Shown: positions 1 to 9,147, counted from the stretch's first letter. The stretch: 64,000 nt of DNA from Streptomyces sp. NBC_00376 (GCF_036077095.1 NZ_CP107960.1:8184001-8248000), one strand, 5' to 3'. Made by a program: numbers and translations. The notes: a model not told the origin generated them from the letters alone.

Positions 1-847
1 TGGCCAGCGTGGTGCCGGCCATCAGGAAGTGCCACTGGGGGCCGTTCTCCGTCTTGAAGACGGAGAGTCCCACCTGGATCACCCGCAGGCTGTCCGTGCG
101 GGTCACCAGCAGTGGCCAGAGGAAGTTGTTCCACGACGACTCGAAGGTCAGCAGCGCCACGGTGGTGAGCGCGGGTTTGACCTGCGGCGTCATGATCCGG
201 GCGTAGATCCGGAACTCGCCGAGACCGTCGAGCCTGGCCGCCTCCTCCAGTTCCACCGGGAGGTCCAGATAGAACTGGCGGAAGAGGAAGACCGCGAACG
301 GGGTGACGGCGCCGGGAACGATCAGCGCCCACCAGGAGTCGAGCCAGCCGCTGCCGCCCTGGCCGAAGATGTCGTTCCCGCCGGCCAGCGGCATGAAGCG
401 GACGATCAGGAACTCCGGCAGCACCTTGGTGTATGTGGGGATCATCAGCGCGGCGATGAAGAGGTAGAAGATGACCTCGCTGCCCCGGAACTTGATCCGC
501 GCCAGCGCGTACCCGGCCATCGACGCCACGACCACGTTGATGAGGGTGTGACTGAAGGCGATGATGAAGCTGTTGCGCGCGTACGTCGCGAACGGCGCCG
601 CCTTCAGCGCGTCGACGTAGTTCCCGAACTCCCAGTGTTCCGGCAGCAGTCCGGCGTCCTGGGAGGCGATCTCCACCGGGGTCTTGAGCGAGGTGAGCAC
701 CATCCAGACGAACGGCACCACCATCAGCAGCGAGACGACGGTGAGGGTCACGTAGAGCGCGACCCGGCCGGCGGTGAGCGGCTTGCCGTTCTTCACCGGC
801 CGGGACTTGCTCGTGGCCCGCGGCGCGTGCAGCTCAGTTGTTGCCAC
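1..847 (-). CDS. Carbohydrate ABC transporter permease, MalG type (partial, C-terminus off the edge)
   Basis: Inner-membrane permease subunit of a sugar importer. About 282 codons are present and run off the left edge; MalG-type permeases are usually 270-310 residues, so only a short C-terminal tail is probably missing. The translation shows a basic cytoplasmic N-terminus, several hydrophobic helices and, near residue 195, the EAA loop (EEAARLDGLGEFRIYARIM) that docks on the ATPase. I chose the GTG at 847, which lies inside the 3' end of the upstream permease gene (14-nt overlap), implying translational coupling. It forms one minus-strand operon with the MalF-type permease and the binding lipoprotein. 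No ATPase is visible here; many Streptomyces importers of this class share the MsiK ATPase encoded elsewhere. The substrate cannot be read from the sequence. Confidence 0.9.
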   Translation of the reverse strand, partial: MATTELHAPRATSKSRPVKNGKPLTAGRVALYVTLTVVSLLMVVPFVWMVLTSLKTPVEIASQDAGLLPEHWEFGNYVDALKAAPFATYARNSFIIAFSHTLINVVVASMAGYALARIKFRGSEVIFYLFIAALMIPTYTKVLPEFLIVRFMPLAGGNDIFGQGGSGWLDSWWALIVPGAVTPFAVFLFRQFYLDLPVELEEAARLDGLGEFRIYARIMTPQVKPALTTVALLTFESSWNNFLWPLLVTRTDSLRVIQVGLSVFKTENGPQWHFLMAGTTLA

Positions 848-1802
848 GGGTGCCTCCCATGATCCGCCGGTTGACCAGGGTGAAGCCCATCAGCAGTACG
901 AACAGCACCAGTGACTGCGCGGAGGCGTACCCGATGCGGAACTCCCGGAAGGCGGACTTGTAGATCTCGAACGTCATCATCGTGGTGCTGTTGCCCGGGC
1001 CGCCGTCGGTCAGGATGTAGATCTGGTCGAAGGACTGGAACGCGCTGATCATCGACGTGATGAGGACGAAGAACGTCGCGGGTTTCAGCAGCGGCAGAGT
1101 GATCGAGAAGAATTGGCGCACCTTGGACGCGCCGTCCACCGAAGCCGCTTCGTACAGCTCCTTCGGCAGGGACTGCAGCGCGGCCAAGTAGATGAGCATC
1201 TTCATGCCGATGCCCTGCCAGATGCCGACCAGGATCACCGACGGCATCGCCCACGAGGTCGACGAGAGCCAGGCCGGGCCGTCGATCCCGAGGAAGGACA
1301 GGAGTGTGTTCAGCAGCCCGTTGCCGGGGTTGTAGATCCACAGCCAGACCAGCGCGATCGCGACGGTGGCCGTCACCTGGGGAATGAAGACCGCGGTACG
1401 GAAAATGCCCCTGGCCTTCAGACCGGTGTGCAGTGCCAGGGCCACGAGCAGCCCCAGCGCCATGCCGAACGGGACGGTGAAGAAGGTGTAGATGACGGTG
1501 TTGACGATGGACTTGCGGAACACCGCGTCGTCCAGCATGTCGCGGAAGTTGTCCAGACCCACGAACTGCGGCGCCGTCAGCACGTCGTACTTCGTGAAGG
1601 CCAGGACCACCGATGCGACGACCGGCAGACCGATCCAGAGCGAGGCATGCAGCAGCGCGGGCGCCACCATCAGCATGCCGGCGCGCTGCCTGCGGCGCCC
1701 CGGCCCCGTCGGGGCCCGGCCGGAGCGCTTCTTCGTGACCGTGTGCCCGGCCGGGGCGGAGGGCGGCGCGGGGCGCGCCTTCAATACGGATGTAGCTCCC
1801 AC
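834..1802 (-). CDS. Carbohydrate ABC transporter permease, MalF/UgpA type
   Basis: First permease of the sugar importer, 322 residues, a normal length. It has a long basic cytoplasmic N-terminus (about 35 residues rich in Arg, Lys and Pro) followed by about six hydrophobic segments. The cytoplasmic EAA loop is present near residue 215 (YEAASVDGASKVRQFFSI). The ATG lies 12 nt downstream of the binding-protein stop, and its 3' end overlaps the MalG-type gene, so the three genes form one operon. Family membership is clear; the transported sugar is unknown. Confidence 0.92.
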   Translation of the reverse strand: MGATSVLKARPAPPSAPAGHTVTKKRSGRAPTGPGRRRQRAGMLMVAPALLHASLWIGLPVVASVVLAFTKYDVLTAPQFVGLDNFRDMLDDAVFRKSIVNTVIYTFFTVPFGMALGLLVALALHTGLKARGIFRTAVFIPQVTATVAIALVWLWIYNPGNGLLNTLLSFLGIDGPAWLSSTSWAMPSVILVGIWQGIGMKMLIYLAALQSLPKELYEAASVDGASKVRQFFSITLPLLKPATFFVLITSMISAFQSFDQIYILTDGGPGNSTTMMTFEIYKSAFREFRIGYASAQSLVLFVLLMGFTLVNRRIMGGTRGNN

Positions 1803-1814
1803 AGTGACGGGTCC

Positions 1815-3083
1815 TTACATCCGGCCGATCGCGGCCTCGGCGAGCCGGCCGAGTTCAGCGATGGCGTCCTTCGCCGACTGGTTGCCCACGATCGCGGGCT
1901 CCAGCGTGGGCTTGATCTTCTCGCGGATCTCCATCCAGGCGGTGGTGCCGCCCTCCGAGCACGCGTGGCCCATGCTCTGCAGGGAAAGATCGACGAACTT
2001 GTTCTCCTTCACGTAGCTGGTGTCGTTGAGATCCTTGAGACCAGGCACCGAACCGCGCTGTTTGGCCGCACCGAGGATCGACTCGGGCGTCGCGAGGTAC
2101 TCGACGAGAGCGCGGGCCGCTGCCGGGTGCTTGGAAGTGGCGGACTGGGTGACGAGGGTGCCGCCCTGGAGCATCGCGGGCTTGCGGTTGGCGAGGACGA
2201 ACGCTCCGAGCTTGTCGTCCTTGATCAGGTCCGGCGTCTGTTCCCCGACCTGGGTCCACAGCGCGCTGGACGTCATCATCATCGACGCCTTGCCGGTCTG
2301 TACGTTGGTCGGGGCGCCGAGGTCCGTCTTCTTGGCGTAGTCGGCGGAGCCGTCCTTGACCAGGTCCTTGAAGAACTGCAGCGCCTCGACCCCGCGCGCG
2401 TCGGTGAACAGCACCTTCTTGCCGTCCTCGCTGAACAGCTGGCCACCGTTGGCGAAGAGGAAGGTCTCCCAGCACTGGCGCAGATGGATGGAGAACGGGT
2501 CGAACCCGACCCGGCCGTTCTTGGTCAGCTGCTTGGCCACGGCGCGCAGTTCGGCCCAGTTCGCCGGGGTCTTCTTGATGCCGGCCTCGGCGAAGTGGTC
2601 CTTGCGGTAGACGACGATGCGGGTGTCGAGGACGACCGGCAGCGCGTACAGCTTGCCGTCGTACCGGGACGGCTCAAGCACCCGCTCCTCGTAGTCGTGC
2701 GCGGTGGCGAACTTCTCGGGCAGCTCCGCGATCGCCTTCTTCGCGGCGAACGGCGGGATCCAGCCCACGCCCATCATCAGCACGTCGGGCAGCAGACCGC
2801 CCGCGAGCCCCGTGGTGATCTTCTCATTGAGCTGGTCGTACGTGGTGTAGTCCACGTTCACCTTGACGTCCGGGTACTTCTTCCGGAAGCCGCCGAGTAT
2901 CTCCTTCTCCAACAGCGTCTTGCCGTCGGCACCTTCGTAGATCGGGGTGAGCAGAGTGATCTCACCTTCGGCGGGACCGTCGGCGGAGCCTGCCGCCGAA
3001 GTGCCGGTTCCGCACCCGCTGAGCGCGGCGGCAGCGGTACCGGCGCCGATGGCGGCAAGCAGCGACCGTCTTTTGAGTTGCAT
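1815..3083 (-). CDS. Extracellular sugar-binding lipoprotein (solute-binding protein family 1)
   Basis: Substrate-capture lipoprotein of the importer. I chose the ATG at 3083 because a good ribosome site (AAAGGGGTG) sits just upstream; an in-frame ATG at 3140 would add 19 residues ahead of the signal peptide. The N-terminus has a Lys-Arg-Arg-Ser-Leu-Leu motif, a hydrophobic stretch and a lipobox (LSGC, acylated Cys at residue 24), so lipoprotein export, possibly by Tat, is likely. The mature part is a typical type-1 binding protein of about 400 residues. It is the first gene of the minus-strand operon, transcribed from the region shared with the divergent LacI-type regulator. No feature reveals the ligand. 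Confidence 0.93.
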   Translation of the reverse strand: MQLKRRSLLAAIGAGTAAAALSGCGTGTSAAGSADGPAEGEITLLTPIYEGADGKTLLEKEILGGFRKKYPDVKVNVDYTTYDQLNEKITTGLAGGLLPDVLMMGVGWIPPFAAKKAIAELPEKFATAHDYEERVLEPSRYDGKLYALPVVLDTRIVVYRKDHFAEAGIKKTPANWAELRAVAKQLTKNGRVGFDPFSIHLRQCWETFLFANGGQLFSEDGKKVLFTDARGVEALQFFKDLVKDGSADYAKKTDLGAPTNVQTGKASMMMTSSALWTQVGEQTPDLIKDDKLGAFVLANRKPAMLQGGTLVTQSATSKHPAAARALVEYLATPESILGAAKQRGSVPGLKDLNDTSYVKENKFVDLSLQSMGHACSEGGTTAWMEIREKIKPTLEPAIVGNQSAKDAIAELGRLAEAAIGRM

Positions 3084-3153
3084 GGAACACCCCTTTTGAG
3101 GTGGAGGCTGTGGATCGATCCAGCGATGGAACCCAGCCATGGCTGGGAAGTGC

Positions 3154-3171
3154 CGGTAAATCGATGCACTG
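3154..3171. promoter_or_regulatory. Putative LacI-family operator O1
   Basis: CGGTAAATCGATGCACTG is an imperfect palindrome with the central CG usual for LacI-family operators. It shares 16 of 18 positions with the second site at 3258-3275. It lies 71 nt upstream of the binding-protein start and could block that promoter. Confidence 0.7.
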
Positions 3172-3257
3172 ATGCTAGGAACGTCGTGAGAGCGACGTCA
3201 ACAGCTGATGCACATGAATTTTCAGGGATGTTAACGGGTGTACCGGTAAACGAAGTT

Positions 3258-3275
3258 CAGTAAATCGATACACTG
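3258..3275. promoter_or_regulatory. Putative LacI-family operator O2
   Basis: CAGTAAATCGATACACTG is a palindrome of the form CAGT-NN-ATCGAT-NN-ACTG with central CG. It lies 33 nt before the regulator's ATG, over the probable regulator promoter, as expected for autoregulation. Its near-copy lies 104 bp away near the importer start. Confidence 0.72.
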
Positions 3276-3308
3276 GTATGGTCTAGCGAGTTCCGAACCG
3301 GAGGTGGC

Positions 3309-4418
3309 ATGAGCGGGGTAACGATCCATCAGGTCGCGGAGGCCGCGGGGGTCTCCGCGAGCACGGTCTCCAACGTCCTCAACGGGCGGACGGACCGTAT
3401 GCAGGCGGCCACGCTGGCCCGCGTGGAGCAGGTGATCGAGCAGCTCAGCTACCGGCCCAACCGAGCCGCCCGGATGCTGCGCACCGGCCGCATCAAGGTC
3501 ATCGGCCTCATCGTGCCGTCGGTGGCCAACCCCTTCTGGGGGGCGCTCGCCCGGGAGCTGGAGGCCATCGCGCTCGCCGAGGGGTACCACGTACTGCTCT
3601 GCAACAGCGAGCGCGACGCGGCCCGCGAGCTCAAGTACGGCGAGGAACTGCTCGCGGACGGGGTGAGCGGAGTGGTGCTCTGCTCCTCGCTGCCCTCGCT
3701 CGACCACATGACACCGCTGCTGAGCCGTGGGCTGAAGATGGTCGCCTTCGACCGCACCGCGCAGGCGGGCGATCCGCCGTCACTGGCCTCCATCAGCGTC
3801 GACAACGCGATGGGTGCCGAGATCGCCACCCGTCATCTGATCGAACTCGGTCATCGCCGGCTGGCGTTCGTCTCCGGCTCGGTCAACAGCGTCAACCGCC
3901 GAGAACGGCTGCGCGGCTTCCGGGCCGCCCTGGAGGCGGCCGGTCTCGACCCGGCCGACGCGATCGTCTGGCCCGGCGCGGACGCCACCGAGTTCGGTGA
4001 CAAGGACGCGGCCGAACTCGGACGCAACGCCGCCAGGGAGCTCCTCGGCGGCCCGCGCCCGCCCACCGCGTTCGTCGCGATCAACGACATGTGCGCGATC
4101 GGGATCTGCCGGGGTGCCAAGGACGCCGGGCGCAGCGCCGGACAGGACGTCTCCGTGGTCGGCTTCGACGACATCCTCCTCGCCGACCTCTTCGAACCGC
4201 CGCTCACCACGGTCCGCCAGCCGCTGCCGGAGATGGCCGCGGAGACCTTCCAGCAGCTGCGGGCCCGGATCGACTCGGCCCCGGCGGCCGGCCGGTCACT
4301 GCTCATCCGGCCGAGGCTGGTCGTACGGGAGTCCACGGCCCCGGCGCCGACCGGTACGACCGCCGCGATCCCGGCACCGGCCGGCGCTGGGCAGCCGGTC
4401 GCGGGCCGGACGGCGTAG
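3309..4418 (+). CDS. LacI/GalR-family transcriptional regulator
   Basis: Repressor-type regulator of 369 residues. Residues 4-23 form the LacI helix-turn-helix (TIHQVAEAAGVSASTVSNVLNG), followed by the hinge helix (RPNRAARML) and a periplasmic-binding-protein-like sensor domain (IKVIGLIVPSVANPFWGAL onward). It ends in a Pro/Ala-rich tail of about 25 residues. The start has a strong ribosome site (GGAGGTGG, 5-nt spacing). It diverges from the sugar importer, and the two palindromes between them make it the likely repressor of the importer and of itself. The inducer would be the imported sugar or a derivative, which cannot be inferred. Confidence 0.95.
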   Translation: MSGVTIHQVAEAAGVSASTVSNVLNGRTDRMQAATLARVEQVIEQLSYRPNRAARMLRTGRIKVIGLIVPSVANPFWGALARELEAIALAEGYHVLLCNSERDAARELKYGEELLADGVSGVVLCSSLPSLDHMTPLLSRGLKMVAFDRTAQAGDPPSLASISVDNAMGAEIATRHLIELGHRRLAFVSGSVNSVNRRERLRGFRAALEAAGLDPADAIVWPGADATEFGDKDAAELGRNAARELLGGPRPPTAFVAINDMCAIGICRGAKDAGRSAGQDVSVVGFDDILLADLFEPPLTTVRQPLPEMAAETFQQLRARIDSAPAAGRSLLIRPRLVVRESTAPAPTGTTAAIPAPAGAGQPVAGRTA

Positions 4419-4437
4419 CAGGGGCGTATCCGACGGC

Positions 4438-5304
4438 TCAGGGATGGGCGAGTTCGAGGACGACGATGCCGGCGAGGACGGCCGCGCCGGCGGTGAGACG
4501 CAGCCGCCCGAACCGTTCGCGGAAGAGCAGGGTGGCGATCAGCGCCGCGATGAGGATGCTGGTTTCACGCAGGGCGGCGACGGTCGCCAGGTCGCCGTGG
4601 GCCTGCGCCCAGATGACGAGGCCGTAGGCGAGCAAGGAGACGGCACCGCCTGTCAGGCCGATCCCGCGGACCGGCTTGAGCTGCGCGAACAGGGGGCGGC
4701 CGCGTCGGGCCAGTGCCAGCAGCGGCAGGACGGGGCCCTGGCACAGGAAGAGCCACGCGATGTAGCCGATCACGGTCTGGGAGCGGTGGACGCCCGTGCC
4801 GTCGACGACTGTGTAACCGGCGATGACCACTCCGGTGGCCACCGCCGCGGCGAGCGCGGGCAGTTGGGCGCGTCCGGGCCACCCGTCCGCGAAGGCCAGA
4901 CCGGCCAGACCCGCGGAAATCACCAGAACCCCCGCCATTTCTGCGACGGCGAGCGGCCGGCCCAGCACGGTCACGGAGGCGACCGCCACGAGCAGTGGCG
5001 CGGTGCCACGGGCGATGGGGTACATCTGGCCGAAGTCCCCCAGCTGGTAGGCGCGCAGGAGGAAGAGCTGGGAGAGCACCTCCAGCGCGGCGGAGACCAG
5101 GATGAACGGCCAGGCCCCGGCCTCGGGTATCGGTGTGAAACAGACCATGACTGCCGCGCAGCCGGTGTACGCGAGGTTGATGAGTGTGAAACCCACCAGT
5201 TTGTCGGTGATGCGGTGGGCCATCGCGTTCCACAGGGCATGCAGAACGGCGGCAGTGAGCACGGCTGCGGGCACAGCTGTGCCCGCAGGAAGGAACGAAG
5301 GCAT
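4438..5304 (-). CDS. DMT-superfamily (EamA-type) membrane transporter
   Basis: Integral membrane protein of 288 residues with about ten hydrophobic helices in two repeated halves, the layout of EamA/DMT exporters of metabolites or amino acids. Seen in the sequence: an N-terminal helix containing ALWNAMAHR, a Gly/Ala-rich second half, and the RETSILIAALIATLLFRERFG segment typical of the last EamA repeat. The ATG at 5304 has only a weak GGAG upstream. It is divergent from the frameshifted RpiR-type gene with only 26 bp between the starts, so their control regions must overlap. It converges with the LacI-type regulator. The substrate is unknown. Confidence 0.85.
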   Translation of the reverse strand: MPSFLPAGTAVPAAVLTAAVLHALWNAMAHRITDKLVGFTLINLAYTGCAAVMVCFTPIPEAGAWPFILVSAALEVLSQLFLLRAYQLGDFGQMYPIARGTAPLLVAVASVTVLGRPLAVAEMAGVLVISAGLAGLAFADGWPGRAQLPALAAAVATGVVIAGYTVVDGTGVHRSQTVIGYIAWLFLCQGPVLPLLALARRGRPLFAQLKPVRGIGLTGGAVSLLAYGLVIWAQAHGDLATVAALRETSILIAALIATLLFRERFGRLRLTAGAAVLAGIVVLELAHP

Positions 5305-5330
5305 GGCGAAAGGGCTCCAGCTCTAATCAC

Positions 5331-6162
5331 ATGGAACAGAATTCCGCCGACGAGTACCGGCTCGGCGCGCACGTACGGGCCAAGCTGCCGGAGCTCCGCG
5401 AGACCGAGGCCCGCGTCGCGCGGGTGATCCTCGATCAGGGGGCCGACCTCGTTCGGCTCGGCGTCAGCGATGTCGCCGCCCTGGCCGGTACGGCGCCGTC
5501 ATCGGTCGTCCGCGCCTGCCAACGCCTCGGCTTCCGTGGTTACCAGGAACTGAAGATCGCGGCGGCGCGCCAGAGCCCCACCCGCGTACCGGCGCCGGAT
5601 CCCCACGGCGACCCGGCCGCACGCGCCCTGGCCGACACGGTCCACGCCTCCCGCGAAGCCCTCGACGACCTCGCCACCACGCTGACCGCCGACCGGCGGC
5701 GACCGCGCTGGACGCCGCACCCCGCGTCGTGGTCGCGGCGGCCGGCCTCTCCGCCGCCGTGGCCGCCGACGCCGCCTACCGCCTGCGTGCCCTCGGGTGC
5801 GTCGTCGACGCCCCTGTCGACCCCCTCACCGCCCAGTTCGCCGCCGCCCAACTGCCTCCGGGTGCGGTCTGCCTGGCCATCAGCCACACGGGTGCCACCC
5901 GCAGTACCGTCGACACCGCCCGCCGTGCCCGCCGCGCGGGCGCCGAGGTCATCGGCCTCACCAGCTATGCGCAGTCGCCCCTGAGTGAGACCTGTACGCA
6001 CACTCTCGTCGCCGGGGGCAGGACCTCGTCTTCGGGCTGGAAACCACGGCCAGCCGGATCGCCCACCTCGTCACCGTGGACGCGCTCACCCAGACTCTCC
6101 TCACCCTTCGCGCGACCACGGCGGAACGGACCCTCCGCCTCTCCGCCGACCACACCTACTGA
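5331..6162 (+). pseudogene. RpiR-family transcriptional regulator with two frameshifts
   Basis: An RpiR/MurR-type regulator split over three reading frames. Codons from ATG 5331 encode the helix-turn-helix domain (LRETEARVARVILDQGADLV, then DVAALAGTAPSSVVRACQRL). Between about 5695 and 5730 the frame slips by one missing base, and the SIS domain continues from ALDAAPRVVVAAAGLSAAVA through ISHTGATRSTVDTARRA. At a run of five G (6014-6018) a second one-base loss moves the remaining 47 codons (GQDLVFGLETTASRIAHLV onward) to a third frame ending at TGA 6160-6162. Joined, the pieces give a normal-length protein of about 277 residues. It is either a recent pseudogene or two sequencing errors in G-rich runs; the intact coding signal after each slip favours error or very recent decay. 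Confidence 0.8.
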
Positions 6163-6331
6163 CCTGGCCGGGTGGCTGTGGGTGTCACATGCCGAACGCG
6201 TTACACATGTGCCTGGCGATCGGCATCCTGAAACGAATCATCGATGCGAGGTGTGACGCGAAGGTTGCTCCGGAAGGCAGTGAACCCATGGACAGCGGCT
6301 CATTTCGCCACCCGGCACGACCGTTATTAAC

Positions 6332-6349
6332 CTGTTACGAGAATTACAG
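6332..6349. promoter_or_regulatory. Imperfect inverted repeat upstream of amino acid importer
   Basis: CTGTTA and TTACAG (five of six positions complementary) flank a 6-nt spacer, in the AT-richer 276-bp gap (6163-6438) before the importer operon. It lies 90 bp upstream of the start. It could be an operator for one of the RpiR-type regulators, but nothing confirms this. I see no other convincing structure in this gap. Confidence 0.3.
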
Positions 6350-6438
6350 TGTGGCCAAAATGGACCTTGCGTGTAACGTGCGGGCATCTGGTCGGCGGTT
6401 GAATCGACCGCACGGCAGTTCCGCGAGAGGGGTCCGTC

Positions 6439-7392
6439 TTGCTTACCCGCCCAGCCCGCCGCGCAGTAGCGGCCACCGCACTGCTGATCGCAGTGTCCAC
6501 GCTGTCCGCATGCGGAAAGGGTGGCGCCGCCGATGACGCCGCCGCTCCCACCGGCGATGTCGCCGTCGCGGGCGTGCACGTCACCCGCGACGCGAAACTC
6601 CACGCCTCCCTGCCCTCGGCCATCAGGGCCGGCGGTACGGTCCGGGTGGCGACCGACGTACCGTATGCGCCGTTCATCATGTTCAAGGCCGAGGGGCGGC
6701 CCGAGCTCACCGGGCTCGATTTCGACCTCGGCCAGGCACTCGGCGCCAAGCTGGGGGTGCGATTCGCCTTCACGGCCCAGAAGTTCGACGGCATCGTGCC
6801 CGCCGTCCAGGCCGGCAAGTTCGACGCGGTCATGTCGGCCATGACCGACACCAGGGAGCGCCAGCGGGTCCTGGACTTCGTGGACTACTCCGTGTCGGGC
6901 TCGGGAATCCTCGTGGTCAAGGGCAATCCGGACCGGATCGCACGGCTCGACGATCTCTGCGGCAAGTCGGTCGGCACCCAGGCGGCCAGCCACCAGCTGG
7001 AAGTGCTGAAGGCACATCAGTCCAAGTGCGCCGAAGCGGGCAGTGACGCCGTCTCCATCCAGACGTTCCCGAAGGATTCCGACGCCCAACTCGCCCTGCG
7101 CTCGGGGAAGGTGGTCGCCGATCTGGTGACGAAGCCCGGCGCCGGCTGGACGGCGAAGACCGCCGACGGCGGCCGCGCCTTCGAAGTGGTCGAGGATCCC
7201 GCCGCGGGCGGTGGCTACGAGGCGACACCCAACGGCATCGGTGTCAGCAAACAGCTTCCCGGGCTGACCGAAGCGATCCAGAAGGCCCTGCAGGCACTCA
7301 TCGACGACGGCACGCTCGGCAAGATCTGCGACAAGTACGGCGCCGCCTCCATCGCCGTGAAGCAGGCCACCAGGAACGCGGCGGTGTCCTGA
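6439..7392 (+). CDS. Polar amino acid ABC transporter substrate-binding lipoprotein (family 3)
   Basis: Binding protein of 317 residues. It probably starts at TTG 6439, which follows a clear ribosome site (AGAGGGG at about 7 nt). A signal peptide ends in a lipobox (LSAC, Cys 25). The mature domain carries family-3 hallmarks: VATDVPYAPFIMFKAEG, LTGLDFDLGQALGAKLGV, FDAVMSAMTDTRERQRVLDF and DLCGKSVGTQAASHQLEVL. The pair of Cys around the last segment could form a disulfide. It heads an operon with a permease 1 nt downstream, an overlapping ATPase, an M20 hydrolase and an RpiR regulator. Polar amino acids or small peptide derivatives are the likely ligands; the exact one is unknown. Confidence 0.92.
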   Translation: MLTRPARRAVAATALLIAVSTLSACGKGGAADDAAAPTGDVAVAGVHVTRDAKLHASLPSAIRAGGTVRVATDVPYAPFIMFKAEGRPELTGLDFDLGQALGAKLGVRFAFTAQKFDGIVPAVQAGKFDAVMSAMTDTRERQRVLDFVDYSVSGSGILVVKGNPDRIARLDDLCGKSVGTQAASHQLEVLKAHQSKCAEAGSDAVSIQTFPKDSDAQLALRSGKVVADLVTKPGAGWTAKTADGGRAFEVVEDPAAGGGYEATPNGIGVSKQLPGLTEAIQKALQALIDDGTLGKICDKYGAASIAVKQATRNAAVS

Positions 7393-7393
7393 C

Positions 7394-8380
7394 ATGGCCG
7401 CCCTCACACCGGCCGGGTCCCTACGCGGCGCCCAGGTCATCGCACCGGTTGCCGAGAAGAGTCTCACCGTCGTACCGATCCGGTACTGGGGCCGATGGCT
7501 GGCGGCCGCGGCAGCCCTCACCGCCCTCGTCGGCCTGATCGGCTCCCTTGCCGGGAACGAGAACCTGCACTGGGACATCGTCGGGCACTACGTCTTCGCC
7601 GACCTCGTCTTCGACGGCCTGGCCACCACACTGTGGCTCACCGCGGCAGCCATGGCCGTCGGCCTCGGACTGGGCGTTCTCGTGGCCGTGATGCGCCTGT
7701 CGTCCAACCCTGTGCTCCGGGTCCTGGCCAACGCGTTCGTATCGGTCTTCCGCGGCACCCCGCTCCTGGTCCAGATCATCTTCTGGGGATACGCGGGCGC
7801 CCTCTACAAACACATCCTGATCGGCATCCCGTTCACCCACATCACGTTCCTGGACCTGGACACCAACACGGTGCTCACCCCCGCCGTCGCCGCACTCCTG
7901 GCGCTGGGACTGAACGAGGCCGCGTACGCGAGCGAGATCGTCCGCGCGGGTATCCAGTCCGTCGACGCGGGACAGACGGAGGCCGCCCAGTCGCTAGGCA
8001 TGCGCCCGGCCCTGACCACCCGGCGCATCGTGCTGCCCCAGGCCATGCGGGTCATCATCCCGCCGCTGGGGAACGAGGCGATCAACATGCTCAAGATGAC
8101 CGCTCTGGTCTCGGTGATCTCCGCCCACGACCTGATGTCCAACATCCAGGACGTGTACGCGCAGAACTACCAGGTCGTCCCCATGCTCGTGGTCGCCGGC
8201 ATCTGGTACCTGATCCTCGTCACGGCACTGGGCCTGCCACAGTCCTGGCTGGAGCGCCGCTACGGCCGTGGCAGCTCACCCGCCACCCCTGCCGCCGGGC
8301 CGCTGCGACGCCTCGTCACGGGCGCCGTACTCCGGATCTCCCGGACCGTCCCCGCCGCATCGACCGACACGAAGGGATGA
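7394..8380 (+). CDS. Amino acid ABC transporter permease (HisM/GlnP type)
   Basis: Permease of 328 residues. A cytoplasmic N-terminal extension of about 30 residues precedes a transmembrane segment, then the conserved permease core ([40 protein letters not shown]) and the cytoplasmic loop with [20 protein letters not shown] and [11 protein letters not shown] typical of polar amino acid permeases. The loop [17 protein letters not shown] also matches the family. It starts 1 nt after the binding-protein stop and its stop overlaps the ATPase start (ATGA), so the system is cotranslated. No second permease gene is present, so it presumably acts as a homodimer. Confidence 0.95.
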   Translation: MAALTPAGSLRGAQVIAPVAEKSLTVVPIRYWGRWLAAAAALTALVGLIGSLAGNENLHWDIVGHYVFADLVFDGLATTLWLTAAAMAVGLGLGVLVAVMRLSSNPVLRVLANAFVSVFRGTPLLVQIIFWGYAGALYKHILIGIPFTHITFLDLDTNTVLTPAVAALLALGLNEAAYASEIVRAGIQSVDAGQTEAAQSLGMRPALTTRRIVLPQAMRVIIPPLGNEAINMLKMTALVSVISAHDLMSNIQDVYAQNYQVVPMLVVAGIWYLILVTALGLPQSWLERRYGRGSSPATPAAGPLRRLVTGAVLRISRTVPAASTDTKG

Positions 8381-9147
8381 CTGTGGAAACGCCGATGGTG
8401 CACGCCGAGGGCGTGCGCAAACACTTCGGGAAGGTCTCCGTGCTCCGGGGCATCGACCTGACTGTCGAACGTGGGCGCGTCTGCTGCCTGCTGGGCCCCT
8501 CCGGCTCGGGGAAGTCCACGTTCCTGCGCTGCATCAACCATCTGGAGAAGATCGACGGAGGCCGCCTCTCCGTCGACGGCGCCCCGGTCGGCTACCGGCA
8601 GCAGGGCGACCGGCTGTACGAGCTGAAGGAACGCGAGATCGCCCGCGCTCGCCGCAACATCGGGATGGTGTTCCAGCGGTTCAATCTCTTCCCGCACATG
8701 ACGGCGCTGGAGAACGTCATGGAGGCGCCCGTGAAGGTCGCGGGCGTCACCAGGGCCGAGGCACGTACCGACGCCCTGCGGCTGCTGGACCGGGTCGGCC
8801 TCGCCGACCGTGCCGAGCGCTATCCGGCCCAGTTGTCCGGCGGCCAGCAGCAACGCGTCGCGATCGCCAGAGCGCTCGCGATGAAGCCCGAACTGATGCT
8901 CTTCGACGAACCGACGTCGGCCCTGGACCCGGAACTTGTCGGGGAAGTGCTCGACGTGATGCGGCAGTTGGCCGCGGAAGGGATGACGATGGTCGTCGTC
9001 ACGCACGAGATCGGATTCGCCCGGGAGGTCGCGGACACGGCCGTCTTCATGGACGGCGGTGTCGTGGTCGAGGCCGGTGACCCCCGGCAGGTACTCGGCG
9101 ATCCCCGGCAGGAACGCACCCGTACCTTTCTGTCGAAGGTCCTGTGA
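8377..9147 (+). CDS. Amino acid ABC transporter ATP-binding protein (GlnQ/HisP type)
   Basis: Cytoplasmic ATPase of 256 residues that powers the importer. It has a Walker A (GPSGSGKST), a Q-loop region ([13 protein letters not shown]), the ABC signature (LSGGQQQR), a Walker B ([13 protein letters not shown]) and the switch histidine ([10 protein letters not shown]). A short insert before the Q-loop ([15 protein letters not shown]) is usual for polar amino acid ATPases. The ATG at 8377 overlaps the permease stop as ATGA, and the stop overlaps the M20 gene start. All catalytic motifs are intact. Confidence 0.96.
   Translation: MTVETPMVHAEGVRKHFGKVSVLRGIDLTVERGRVCCLLGPSGSGKSTFLRCINHLEKIDGGRLSVDGAPVGYRQQGDRLYELKEREIARARRNIGMVFQRFNLFPHMTALENVMEAPVKVAGVTRAEARTDALRLLDRVGLADRAERYPAQLSGGQQQRVAIARALAMKPELMLFDEPTSALDPELVGEVLDVMRQLAAEGMTMVVVTHEIGFAREVADTAVFMDGGVVVEAGDPRQVLGDPRQERTRTFLSKVL

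Larger units (their letters stand above)
3084..3308. promoter_or_regulatory. Divergent promoter region between importer operon and LacI-type regulator
   Basis: This 225-bp region separates the importer operon from the regulator. It is visibly lower in GC than its surroundings. It holds two near-identical 18-bp palindromes, 3154-3171 and 3258-3275, listed separately. A third, weaker palindrome centred on ACC/GGT lies at 3238-3251 (GTGTACCGGTAAAC). The regulator's ribosome site GGAGGTGG lies immediately before its ATG at 3309. The arrangement fits autoregulation plus control of the importer. Confidence 0.75.

Noticed and set aside
1113..3263. A 716-codon open frame on the plus strand opposite the importer genes
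   Set aside because: It is rich in Arg, Gly, His and Gln with no known motif, and lies antisense to clear importer genes; a typical high-GC shadow frame.
3277..3292. DasR-like half site TGGTCTAG near the LacI-type regulator
   Set aside because: Only the left half matches; the right half is absent, and two better palindromes explain this region.
6163..6438. Short gene in the gap before the amino acid importer (frame from ATG 6190)
   Set aside because: It lacks a ribosome site, runs into the importer gene out of frame and shows no recognisable motif.
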